DNA of 14,444 nucleotides from Hyphomicrobiales bacterium. Its GTDB lineage: Bacteria > Pseudomonadota > Alphaproteobacteria > Rhizobiales > Aestuariivirgaceae. Below, in pieces: positions 7,582 through 14,340 of this stretch. The DNA lies in NCBI GenBank assembly GCA_014380505.1, contig JACMJT010000185.1, positions 1 through 14,444 on the forward strand, written 5' to 3'. Both the position numbers and the translations under genes were made by a program. Below the pieces are notes generated by a model. It ran no database searches and was not told the origin of the DNA. It was given only the letters and a program-made list of their open reading frames with translations. Within the stretch, counting starts at the first letter, position 1, and each line of letters begins with the position of its first letter.

Positions 7582-8969
7582 CACTTTGGCCCGATCATAT
7601 CCTCGGGGCGGACGATGCGGTCGAAGTCGGCGGCGTCGATCCCGTCCCGGATGGCTTCCTCGCGCAGGGTCGTGCCGTTCTTATGGGCGGTCTTGGCGAT
7701 CTTGGCGGCGCGGTCGTAACCATATTTTGGCGCCAGCGCCGTCACCAGCATGAGGGAGCGCGAAAGAGATGCCTTGATGTTGTCTTCGCGGGCCTCGATC
7801 CCCGAAACGCAATTATCCGTGAAGCTCATTACCGCATCGGCCATGAGGCGCACCGATTGCAAAAAATTGTAAGCCATGACCGGATTGAAGACATTCAACT
7901 CGAAATGGCCCTGGCTGCCGGCGAAGGTCACCGCCGAATGATTGCCGAAGATCTGCACACAGACCATCGTAAGCGCTTCACACTGGGTTGGATTGACCTT
8001 GCCCGGCATGATGGACGAGCCCGGCTCATTCTCCGGCAGCGACAATTCGCCAAGCCCCGAGCGCGGGCCCGAGCCCAGGAAGCGGATGTCATTGGCGATC
8101 TTGAACAGGGAGGCCGCCACCGTGTTGATGGCGCCGTGGCTCATCACCATCGCGTCATGGGCGGCAAGGGCTTCGAACTTGTTGGGCGCCGAGGTGAAGT
8201 TCATGCCGGTGATCGCGGCCACGCGTTTGGCCACCATTTCGGCGAAACCTTTGGGGGCGTTGAGACCGGTTCCCACGGCGGTTCCGCCCTGGGCCAGTTC
8301 CATCAGCATCGGCATGGTTAGTTCAATGCGGGCAATGCCATTTTCGATCTGCCTGGCGTAGCCGGAAAATTCCTGGCCCAATGTGAGAGGCGTAGCATCC
8401 TGCGTATGAGTGCGGCCGATCTTGATGATGCTGGCCCATTGCTTCGCCTTGGTGTCGAGTGCGGCATGCAGATGCTTGAGGGCGGGGATCAGGCGGTGGT
8501 GAATTTCCTCGGCGCAGGCGATGTGCATGGCCGTGGGGTAAGTGTCGTTCGACGACTGACTCATGTTGACGTGATCATTGGGATGCACGGGCGTCTTCGA
8601 TCCCATGGCGCCCCCCAGCAGTTCGATCGCCCGGTTCGAGATAACCTCGTTGGCATTCATGTTCGACTGTGTTCCCGAGCCTGTCTGCCACACGGCCAGC
8701 GGGAAGTGTTCATCGAGCTTGCCGTCGATCACCTCCTGGGCCGCCTTGACGATGGTCTCGCCGAGTTTCGGGTCGAGACGGCCCAAGGCCGTGTTGGTTT
8801 CGGCGGCGGCGCGCTTGACGATGCCCAGCGCCCGGACAATGGGGAGCGGCTGCTTTTCCCAGCCGATTTTGAAATTGCCGAGGCTGCGCTCCGCCTGGGC
8901 GCCCCAGTAGCGGCCGGCAGCCACCTCGACAGGGCCGAAGCTATCGGTTTCGGTGCGGGTTTTGGTCAT
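7581..8969 (-). CDS. fumC: Class II fumarate hydratase (fumarase C)
   Basis: The 462-residue iron-independent fumarase of the TCA cycle, interconverting fumarate and L-malate as a cytoplasmic homotetramer. The superfamily signature [11 protein letters not shown] is at residues 317-327 and holds the catalytic serine loop. Other active-site stretches are [14 protein letters not shown] at 97-109, SSNDTYPT at 139-146 and [10 protein letters not shown] at 185-194 with the catalytic His at 188. Length and motifs are full, so it should be active; aspartase and argininosuccinate lyase are excluded by the fumarase-specific context of these motifs. The ATG at 8969 lacks a strong Shine-Dalgarno sequence. 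The gene is divergent from the RidA-family gene across about 110 bases and is followed directly by DUF4169. Confidence 0.96.
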   Translation of the reverse strand: MTKTRTETDSFGPVEVAAGRYWGAQAERSLGNFKIGWEKQPLPIVRALGIVKRAAAETNTALGRLDPKLGETIVKAAQEVIDGKLDEHFPLAVWQTGSGTQSNMNANEVISNRAIELLGGAMGSKTPVHPNDHVNMSQSSNDTYPTAMHIACAEEIHHRLIPALKHLHAALDTKAKQWASIIKIGRTHTQDATPLTLGQEFSGYARQIENGIARIELTMPMLMELAQGGTAVGTGLNAPKGFAEMVAKRVAAITGMNFTSAPNKFEALAAHDAMVMSHGAINTVAASLFKIANDIRFLGSGPRSGLGELSLPENEPGSSIMPGKVNPTQCEALTMVCVQIFGNHSAVTFAGSQGHFELNVFNPVMAYNFLQSVRLMADAVMSFTDNCVSGIEAREDNIKASLSRSLMLVTALAPKYGYDRAAKIAKTAHKNGTTLREEAIRDGIDAADFDRIVRPEDMIGPK

Positions 8970-9079
8970 GGCATTCGTTTCTTGAGATCGGATCGCGGAC
9001 GGGTGATTATCACGCTGCCGCTGGCGCCGCCAGTGAAGCAGAATCCCGATATTGCATCACGCTGGAGAAAGTGTCGATC

Positions 9080-9466
9080 ATGAAGGTAATCATTCACAAT
9101 CCCACGACCGGAATCTATCCCGCCACACCCGACTATGTTCACGCGATCGAGCTGCAAGGGGCTAGCCGCACGCTGTATGTGAGCGGCACAATGGGCCTGG
9201 ATGGACAGGGCGTGGCAGGAAAAACCCTTGCTGCGCAACTCGATCTCATCTGGTCCAATATACGGACCATATTGGCAAGCGCCGGCATGACGGTGGCCAA
9301 CATCGTGCGAGTTACAAGCTACATGCGCGATCCCGCATACGCCGAAGAAAATCAGAATGCGCGTGTTCGTGCATTGGGCGGACGAGTGGTTCCGACGACA
9401 GGGCTGGTGGCGCAAACTCTGGACTCGAGCTGGCTTGTCGAGATTGAGATCATCGCAGCAGCCTAA
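9080..9466 (+). CDS. RidA/YjgF-family protein, non-canonical (catalytic Arg absent)
   Basis: A 128-residue member of the RidA (YjgF/YER057c/UK114) family of small trimeric proteins. Supporting features are LYVSGTMGLD at residues 32-41, AAQLDLIWSNIRTILASAGMTVANIVRVTSYM at 51-82, and the C-terminal VEIEIIA. Canonical RidA enzymes, which hydrolyse reactive enamine/imine intermediates, carry Arg in a PARS-type motif before the last strand. Here that place reads PTTG (residues 105-108), with Thr at the Arg position, so imine deaminase activity is doubtful and it may belong to one of the Arg-lacking Rid subfamilies. An upstream in-frame GTG at 9071 would add three residues and is closer to the GGAG at about 9063. 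The 3' end faces the PHP-domain gene with 15 bases between them. Confidence 0.85.
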   Translation: MKVIIHNPTTGIYPATPDYVHAIELQGASRTLYVSGTMGLDGQGVAGKTLAAQLDLIWSNIRTILASAGMTVANIVRVTSYMRDPAYAEENQNARVRALGGRVVPTTGLVAQTLDSSWLVEIEIIAAA

Positions 9467-9481
9467 TGGGAGCGCGAAGGT

Positions 9482-10411
9482 TCAGCGGATCTCGTCCCAC
9501 CATATCGGATTGGTCCAGGCGCGTTTGCCGGCGGCATCGATCACGGACACGCGGAACCATGGGCTCTTCTGGCGCAGCAGCCAGCCGTCTTCGAATTTCT
9601 TGAGATCGATGGTGGCGCTGGTGATCGACTTGGCCGAGCGGCCGGCGCTGCGGGAATTGCCGCAAATCGCCACGATGGTGTTGGCGGGCGAACAGGTGAC
9701 GTGAAGCTCGGTGCCCTCAAGTTCCATGCCGTGAATGACTGGGCCCTGACTGGAATAATATTCGCCCTTCTTCAGTGCATCGAGCAGCACATCGGGGCCG
9801 AGACTATCCGCCTTGACGTGCACCCAGCCGCCAAAATGATCGTCGGTCTTGAAATGCGCATCGTCGGTGGCGAAGGCCGACAGCCTCCGGCCTTCGTTCA
9901 GCATTTGGTCGAGCAGATACCAGCCGTCGCCGCGGTCGGAGTCGACGGCGCAGCCGTGGTTGTAAACCTCAACCGCATGGGCGCAGTCGATGGCGCGGCT
10001 GTCCTCCATGGTGAGCTGCGACCAGGCGGGATGGGCAATGCCGATGAAGGCGCCTGCCTCAGCGGCGCGGCGGGCCAGATGGGGTCCGGTTTCGCTCTCG
10101 CTGCACGCGGGAAAGTCGAGCGGCAACCCCGCGCCCACCATGTGCCAGAGTTCACCCACCCGGGTTTCCGGCGCGTGCAGCTCTGACCCGATGATGGTGG
10201 TGAAAGCGTTGGAACGAAAGGCTCGCGTGTCGGCTACCGGCCAGTCGTAGCGGTCAAGGAAATGGTCCGACACCATCATGAAATCGTAGCCCGCAGTCTT
10301 GTAGGCTTCAACGACATCGTGCGGAGCCAGCGCTCCATCGGAAAGATTGGAGTGGGTGTGGAGGTTGCCGCGCCAGAAGCGGCCGGGCCTTGAGAATGGG
10401 GCAAGCTGCAT
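9482..10411 (-). CDS. PHP-domain metal-dependent phosphoesterase-like protein
   Basis: A 309-residue protein with an N-terminal PHP domain, the TIM-like metallo-hydrolase fold found in histidinol phosphatases and DNA polymerase accessory domains. The metal ligands are all present: HTH at residues 18-20, D25 in SDG, SDH at 48-50, SELH at 76-79, IAHP at 125-128, EVYN at 148-151 and TDDAHF at 182-187. The C-terminal part (about 220-309) is beta-rich and not recognised. The substrate is unknown; a stand-alone phosphoesterase is the best guess. The start is firm: AGGAGG lies five bases before ATG 10411. The kup stop is only nine bases upstream and its TAG runs into this ribosome binding site, so the gene is very likely translated from the same message as kup. 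Confidence 0.87.
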   Translation of the reverse strand: MQLAPFSRPGRFWRGNLHTHSNLSDGALAPHDVVEAYKTAGYDFMMVSDHFLDRYDWPVADTRAFRSNAFTTIIGSELHAPETRVGELWHMVGAGLPLDFPACSESETGPHLARRAAEAGAFIGIAHPAWSQLTMEDSRAIDCAHAVEVYNHGCAVDSDRGDGWYLLDQMLNEGRRLSAFATDDAHFKTDDHFGGWVHVKADSLGPDVLLDALKKGEYYSSQGPVIHGMELEGTELHVTCSPANTIVAICGNSRSAGRSAKSITSATIDLKKFEDGWLLRQKSPWFRVSVIDAAGKRAWTNPIWWDEIR

Positions 10412-10420
10412 CGATGCCTC

Positions 10421-12313
10421 CTAGACGCTCATCTGCATGCCGAGTTCGACGACGCGGTCGGCTGGAATGCGGAAGAATTCGATGGCTCTGGCCGATTGAT
10501 TTGCCAGCATCATGAAGATGCGCTGTTGCCAGAAGGGCAGAACCGAACGGTCGGAAATGCGGATAACGCGGCGGCCGAGGAAATAGGAGGCCTGGCGGGG
10601 GTCGATGTCGAGACCATGGGGTTTGCAGGCGCGGATCGCAGCGGGCACGTCGGGTTGTTCCATATAGCCGAAGCGGGCCTCCACCAGCCAGGCGCCAAGC
10701 GGAATTCGCTTGACCAGAACGCGTTCGTCATCGCGCTCGAGCCGAGGTTTGTCGAGGGTTTCCACGGTGATAAAGACGAGGCAGTCATGGAGCACGCGGT
10801 TGTGCTTGAGATTGTGCATCAGGGCGCTTGGCGCATAAACGGGATCGGTTTGCATGAAAATGGCCGACCCGGTGACCCGGGTGGGGGTGCGTTTCTCAAG
10901 ACTCTCAAGCAGCCCCTGCAATTCAATCGACTCACGGCGGAGCTTGCGAGCGAGGGCAGCGCGCCCGCGGAGCCAGGTGACCATGATCAAGATGATGGTG
11001 GCGCCGATCAGCACCGGCATATAGCCACCGCTGGCAAGCTTCAGGCCATTAGCGGCGAGGAACGTCATCTCGATGGCGAAGATGCCGAGGAGGGCGGGCA
11101 ACACAAGCCACACCGGCAGAGTGCGGGCCTTCCAGAAGAAAATGATGGCAAGTGCCGAGTCGATCACCATCGATGTGTTGACGGCGACGCCATAGGCGGA
11201 GGCTAGGTTCGACGAGGACTTGAACACCAGCACCAGGATGACGACGCCGAAGAGGATGAGCCAGTTGATCTGGCCAATGTAGATCTGGCCCTGTTCGGTG
11301 TCGCTGGTGTGGGTGATGTTCATGCGCGGCAGAAGGCCGAGGGACATGGCCTGCTGGGCGATGGAGAAAGCGCCGGTGATAACCGCCTGGCTGGCGATGA
11401 CGGTGACGAGCGTTGCCAGGATAACGAGAGGCGCCAGCCCCCAGCCGGGGGCCATGAGGAAAAACGGATTCGAAACGGCCTCGGGATGAGTGATGATGAA
11501 GGCGCCCTGGCCAAGGTAGTTCAGGACGATGCCCGGAAACACGCAGGCAAGCCAGGCCATGCGGATCGGCTTCTTGCCGAAGTGGCCCATGTCCGCGTAG
11601 AGCGCCTCGCCGCCGGTGACCGCAAGGAAAACCCCGCCAAAGACGAGCAGCGCCAGCTTCGGCCGCTCGAACAGCATGGCTGTGCCATGGAGCGGATTGA
11701 AGGCCTGGAAGATACTGAAATCATCGGCGATATGAAAAAGGCCCATGAGCCCGATGACCAGAAACCAGATGGCGGTGACGGGGGCGAAGAATTTGGCAAC
11801 TCCGGCGGCGCCCTTATACTGGAACAGGAACAGCGTAACCAAGACCGCCACAGTCAATGGCACGATGAAGTTTTCAAAACGCGGGTCGATGACCTGAAGG
11901 CCTTCGACCGCCGACAACACGGATATGGCGGGCGTGATCATGGCATCGCCAAAGAAGAACGCAGCGCCAACGATGCCGAGGCCCAGCACTATCCCGCCCT
12001 TCCGCCTCAAAACGCGCTCGACGAGCACGACCAGGGAGAGAATGCCGCCTTCGCCGCGGTTGTCGGCGCGCATCAGCAGAATGACATACTTGAGTGTGAC
12101 GATGAAGATCAGCGCCCAGAGGAGAAGGGACACCACGCCAAGGACGGCAGGCCTAAGGTCGCCACCTGCCTCCACCACCGGCCGCAATGCCTCGCGCATG
12201 GCATAGAGGGGGCTCGTGCCGATGTCGCCGAAGACGACGCCGAGCGAGGCGAAGGCAAGTTTTTGAGTCGACGGGGAAACCGGCGTTGAATCCTGAGTGG
12301 CTGTGTATGCCAT
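10421..12313 (-). CDS. kup: Kup/HAK-type potassium uptake protein
   Basis: A 630-residue inner membrane K+ transporter of the KUP/HAK/KT family, which imports potassium together with protons. The family hallmark SLGVVFGDIGTSPLYAMREAL is at about residues 23-43, and around twelve hydrophobic membrane spans follow to about residue 455, for example those near 56-76 (LLLWALIFIVTLKYVILL) and 100-120. A cytoplasmic domain of about 170 residues begins with RGRAALARKLRRES and contains the conserved HNLKHN and DCLVFITVETLD stretches. Length matches the family. mepA ends 40 bases upstream and the PHP gene begins nine bases downstream, on the same strand. No Shine-Dalgarno is close to ATG 12313; a GAAGGAG lies further upstream, separated by a short hairpin. 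Confidence 0.95.
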   Translation of the reverse strand: MAYTATQDSTPVSPSTQKLAFASLGVVFGDIGTSPLYAMREALRPVVEAGGDLRPAVLGVVSLLLWALIFIVTLKYVILLMRADNRGEGGILSLVVLVERVLRRKGGIVLGLGIVGAAFFFGDAMITPAISVLSAVEGLQVIDPRFENFIVPLTVAVLVTLFLFQYKGAAGVAKFFAPVTAIWFLVIGLMGLFHIADDFSIFQAFNPLHGTAMLFERPKLALLVFGGVFLAVTGGEALYADMGHFGKKPIRMAWLACVFPGIVLNYLGQGAFIITHPEAVSNPFFLMAPGWGLAPLVILATLVTVIASQAVITGAFSIAQQAMSLGLLPRMNITHTSDTEQGQIYIGQINWLILFGVVILVLVFKSSSNLASAYGVAVNTSMVIDSALAIIFFWKARTLPVWLVLPALLGIFAIEMTFLAANGLKLASGGYMPVLIGATIILIMVTWLRGRAALARKLRRESIELQGLLESLEKRTPTRVTGSAIFMQTDPVYAPSALMHNLKHNRVLHDCLVFITVETLDKPRLERDDERVLVKRIPLGAWLVEARFGYMEQPDVPAAIRACKPHGLDIDPRQASYFLGRRVIRISDRSVLPFWQQRIFMMLANQSARAIEFFRIPADRVVELGMQMSV

Positions 12314-12353
12314 GGGAGCCCGGTGACGGGCTGCTCCTTCAAAAACCGGCGGT
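12314..12353 (-). promoter_or_regulatory. kup leader: distant ribosome binding site and hairpin
   Basis: The 40 bases between mepA and kup read, on the minus strand, GAAGGAGC followed by AGCCCG, TCAC, CGGGCT, then CCC and the ATG. The 6-bp hairpin could bring the distant GGAG nearer to the start. Alternatively GGAGC can pair with GCTCC and hide the site. This is a structural possibility seen in the sequence, not a recognised riboswitch. Confidence 0.3.
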
Positions 12354-13292
12354 CTATCTTGCCGTAACGACGGCGCGGCATTCAGCAGGAAGGGCCGCGA
12401 GTGTCAAGGGGGCCCCCGGTTTGGGCGGTTTCGCATTTGGATCCGGCTTGGGCCAGGGCTTGTCTCCCATCCAGTAGGCCAGTTCGTTGCCGCAGCCGGT
12501 GCCGTCCTCGGGCCGCGCCGCCGGCTGGTTCCGGCAGTTGACCGAACCCTTTGGGCAATTGATGCGAATGTGGAAGTGGTAGGTGTGATTGTAATAGGGC
12601 CTAACCTTGGCGAGCCAGGAGCGGTCGCCCGTGGCCCACTTGCAGAGTTCGGCCTTGATCGGCGGATTGACGAAGATGCGCGCCACTTGCGGCTTGGACG
12701 CGGCCCGCTTGATGAGGCGGGCATGGGCCGCGGTCCACACCTTCTTGTTGATGTTCTTGCGGTCCTTAACCATCTCAGTTGCGGCGATATCCTCGCGCTC
12801 CTTGTCCGTGAGGGTGCGGTCAGGCATCGGCGTCAGCCAGACATCGGCATCGAGGCCAACCTGATGGCTAGCATGGCCGGAGAGCATGGGGCCGCCGCGG
12901 GGCTGGGCCAGGTCGCCAACCAACAGGCCGTTCCAACCGTCAAGCTGTTTGGCTTCGGTCGCGATTTTCTCGACGAGAGCAATCAGCGTGGGATGGCCCC
13001 AGTTGCGGTTGCGCGACAGGCGCATGACCTGCCAGGCGGGACCGTTCACCGGCAACGCCTTGCCACCGGCAAGGCACCCCTTGGCGTAGAAGCCGATGGC
13101 ACGGGCAGCGAGATTGGCGGGAAGCTTGTGGCGGCCGAACAGTTCCTTTGCCGATGTTTTGGTGACGGCAGCCTTGCTCATGGCGGCAAGGGCGGCCTTA
13201 TCTTTCGCGGTCTGCGCCATCGCCGGCCCGGCGATAATGGCAACACAAAGGGCAAGGACGGCGGGGATCAGACGGTGCATGGAGCAGCTCAT
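12354..13292 (-). CDS. mepA: Penicillin-insensitive murein endopeptidase
   Basis: A 312-residue periplasmic LAS-type zinc peptidase that cuts the D-Ala-meso-DAP cross-links of peptidoglycan. A signal peptide is clear: HRLIPAVLALCVAIIAGPAMA followed by Q, cleaved near residue 26. Zinc and catalytic motifs are GGPMLSGHASHQVGLDADVW at 133-152 (H140, H143, D148, D150) and YYNHTYHFHIRINCP at 233-247 (H236, H239, H241). Cysteines at 73, 217, 246 and in the C-terminal part fit the disulfide pattern of the family. The ATG at 13292 overlaps the sspB stop as ATGA, which suggests translational coupling; the ATG at 13280 is an alternative that would still keep the whole signal peptide. The C-terminal KPPKPGAP stretch is a Pro-rich tail. 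Confidence 0.93.
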   Translation of the reverse strand: MSCSMHRLIPAVLALCVAIIAGPAMAQTAKDKAALAAMSKAAVTKTSAKELFGRHKLPANLAARAIGFYAKGCLAGGKALPVNGPAWQVMRLSRNRNWGHPTLIALVEKIATEAKQLDGWNGLLVGDLAQPRGGPMLSGHASHQVGLDADVWLTPMPDRTLTDKEREDIAATEMVKDRKNINKKVWTAAHARLIKRAASKPQVARIFVNPPIKAELCKWATGDRSWLAKVRPYYNHTYHFHIRINCPKGSVNCRNQPAARPEDGTGCGNELAYWMGDKPWPKPDPNAKPPKPGAPLTLAALPAECRAVVTAR

Positions 13293-13792
13293 TTTTTGCG
13301 GAAGGAATCAAGCGAGACGACCTTAGGCAAATCGCCTTTCGGCTCGCTTTCAGGTTTTTCGCTGGTGGGCTCGGCCTTGGCGGTCTTTCCGGTATTTGCC
13401 TTGGGTTTATCTGTTTCGGCGCCGGCGGGCGGCGCCGTCACGGTCTCGAATTGCAGGCCAAACTGCACGGCGGGGTCAAGGAAGCCCTTCACCGCATCGA
13501 ACGGCACAATCAGTTTTTCCGGAATATCGTCGAAGAACAGTTCGACCTCGAAGTGGTCCGCAGTGACTTTAAGGCCGAGGAACTTGTGCTGGAGCACAAT
13601 AGTCATCTCGCGGGGATAGCGCGCCATCATCCGTTCGCCGATGTTAACGCCTGGATGGGTGGTGTTGAAGGCAATATAGAAATGATGATCGCCCGGCAGC
13701 CCGGTGCGCTCAACAATCCGTAACGCATCGCGCACCACGCCCCGTAGGGCATGTTGCGCCAACCGGTCATATCGCATCAAATCGTCAGGCAT
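13289..13792 (-). CDS. sspB: SspB, ClpXP adaptor for ssrA-tagged proteins (alphaproteobacterial type)
   Basis: A 167-residue dimeric adaptor that binds the ssrA tag and delivers tagged proteins to ClpXP. The N-terminal substrate-binding domain covers about residues 5-117: MRYDRLAQHALRGVVRDAL, the GLPGDHHFYIAFNT strand, RYPREMTIVLQHKF and the IPEKLIVPFDAVKGFLDP stretch, all typical of the alpha form. Residues about 118-158 are a low-complexity Ala/Pro/Lys/Glu linker. The C-terminal VVSLDSFRKK is the conserved ClpX-docking tail. It follows ssrA on the same strand with about 75 bases between the ssrA terminator and this ATG, and overlaps mepA by four bases. The ribosome binding site of ATG 13792 is weak. 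Confidence 0.95.
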   Translation of the reverse strand: MPDDLMRYDRLAQHALRGVVRDALRIVERTGLPGDHHFYIAFNTTHPGVNIGERMMARYPREMTIVLQHKFLGLKVTADHFEVELFFDDIPEKLIVPFDAVKGFLDPAVQFGLQFETVTAPPAGAETDKPKANTGKTAKAEPTSEKPESEPKGDLPKVVSLDSFRKK

Positions 13793-13867
13793 GCTCGCGG
13801 GCTGTTCATAGGAGTTCGACTCGAAGGAAGATCATAGCCGCCACGGCCCCCGGAAGTCACCCCTCGC

Positions 13868-13904
13868 AAAAAAGAAGTGCCGGCTTCTGTTGCCAGGTGC
13901 CGGC
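13868..13904 (-). terminator. Intrinsic terminator / 3' end of ssrA
   Basis: GCCGGC (13904-13899) and GCCGGC (13884-13879) form a 6-bp stem with a 14-base loop, followed within a few bases by TTCTTTTTT (13876-13868). The stem may belong to the 3' pseudoknot of the coding piece as well as serving as the terminator. It should separate most ssrA transcription from sspB, 75 bases further on. Confidence 0.7.
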
Positions 13905-13961
13905 GGACCCCGCCTGAAACGGCTAAGCCTCAGGACTTTGATTTCGGATACTCGCTACCGC

Positions 13962-14000
13962 TTACGCGGCGAGAGCAACCGGAGCATAGTTGTCATTGGC
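13962..14000 (-). other. ssrA: tmRNA tag reading frame, ANDNYAPVALAA
   Basis: Codons GCC AAT GAC AAC TAT GCT CCG GTT GCT CTC GCC GCG then TAA. With the alanine brought by the tRNA-like end, the peptide added would be A-ANDNYAPVALAA. The AND start and the LAA end are the standard SspB- and ClpX-recognised elements. The bases before the resume codon, ATAGTT, match the conserved resume context. The stop lies in the loop of a hairpin (CCGC, GTAA, GCGG), as is usual for tmRNA helix 5. Confidence 0.93.
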
Positions 14001-14084
14001 AACTATCTGTTTAGCCCGATAACGCCGGTACCATCGCGGGCAAAAAGCAATCCTTTACACCCTCGTCGATCCTATTTCGTCCCC

Positions 14085-14154
14085 ATTTCAGGGATCAGTG
14101 GTCAGAAATCAGGGATCAAAACTCCTGATACCTGACTTCTGAATACTGTCCCCC
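14085..14154 (-). other. ssrA: Intervening segment removed between tmRNA pieces
   Basis: The 70 bases between the CCA end and the first G of the coding piece. They fold into a 12-bp stem, TCAGAAGTCAGG (14142-14131) with CCTGATTTCTGA (14113-14102), all paired with one G-U, plus an inner ATCA/TGAT. The region also carries a 10-base direct repeat TCAGGGATCA on the plus strand (14088-14097 and 14109-14118). In the permuted tmRNA class such a loop is cut out during maturation, leaving two RNAs. Confidence 0.75.
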
Positions 14155-14240
14155 TGGTGGAGACGCCGGGTACTGCCCCCGGGTCCGAAAGGTTTATTTC
14201 GATAGCCGTTTATCACCATATCCGCCCCTTGCGGGGAGGC
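14155..14240 (-). ncRNA. ssrA: tmRNA acceptor piece
   Basis: The CCA-bearing half. The 3' end at 14155 is fixed by the encoded CCA. The T-arm has a 5-bp stem CCGGG/CCCGG (14182-14178 and 14170-14166) with loop GGCAGTA, not the usual TTCRA-type loop. Further 5' is a small hairpin with a GCAA loop between CCCC and GGGG (about 14235-14224). The 5' end is inferred from a possible -10 box and is uncertain by tens of bases. Confidence 0.8.
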
Positions 14241-14246
14241 AGGGGG

Positions 14247-14252
14247 AATATA
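14247..14252 (-). promoter_or_regulatory. Possible -10 box of ssrA
   Basis: TATATT on the minus strand, about seven bases before the first structured bases of the acceptor piece. No convincing -35 box is seen at the right distance (CTTTCA with an 18-base spacer is the best match). The 100 bases between ssrA and thyA must hold promoters for both genes, which point away from each other. Confidence 0.3.
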
Positions 14253-14340
14253 GGGGAAGTGGAGGCTGGATGAAAGGGTTTTGCAGAATAGAGTTATGGT
14301 GCGGTTCGCAATTTCTTAAGGAATCGGCTAACTTCTGGCC

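Larger units (their letters stand above)
13868..14240 (-). ncRNA. ssrA: tmRNA (ssrA), circularly permuted two-piece form
   Basis: Transfer-messenger RNA rescues stalled ribosomes, adding a degradation tag. On the minus strand the order is acceptor piece, intervening segment, coding piece: the permuted arrangement of alphaproteobacteria. The coding piece begins GGGGACG (14084-14078), followed by the tmRNA-type stretch AGGATCGACGAGGG. The acceptor piece ends CGTCTCC-A-CCA (14165-14155). These pair as a 7-bp acceptor stem with a G3-U70 wobble, the alanine identity signal, A73 and an encoded CCA. A T-arm is at 14182-14166. AAAGG after the D-like region can pair with CCTTT (14192-14188) as the helix joining the two pieces. 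The tag frame starts after ATAGTT. The 5' limit (about 14240) and the mature 3' end of the coding piece are estimates. Confidence 0.93.

Noticed and set aside
11309..12289. Long plus-strand open frame (326 codons) opposite kup
   Set aside because: The sequence is low-complexity Asp/Glu/His/Gly-rich and mirrors the kup codons; kup has full family motifs and membrane spans.
12570..13619. Plus-strand open frame (349 codons) opposite mepA and sspB
   Set aside because: It has no domain and runs across two well-supported genes on the other strand.
13877..13904. Short direct repeat GTGCCGGC considered as a possible insertion or att site
   Set aside because: GCCGGC is its own reverse complement, so the direct repeat is simply the two arms of the ssrA terminator stem.
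13890..14135. Plus-strand 81-codon frame between sspB and thyA
   Set aside because: It is antisense to the tmRNA coding piece and intervening segment, which explain this sequence.
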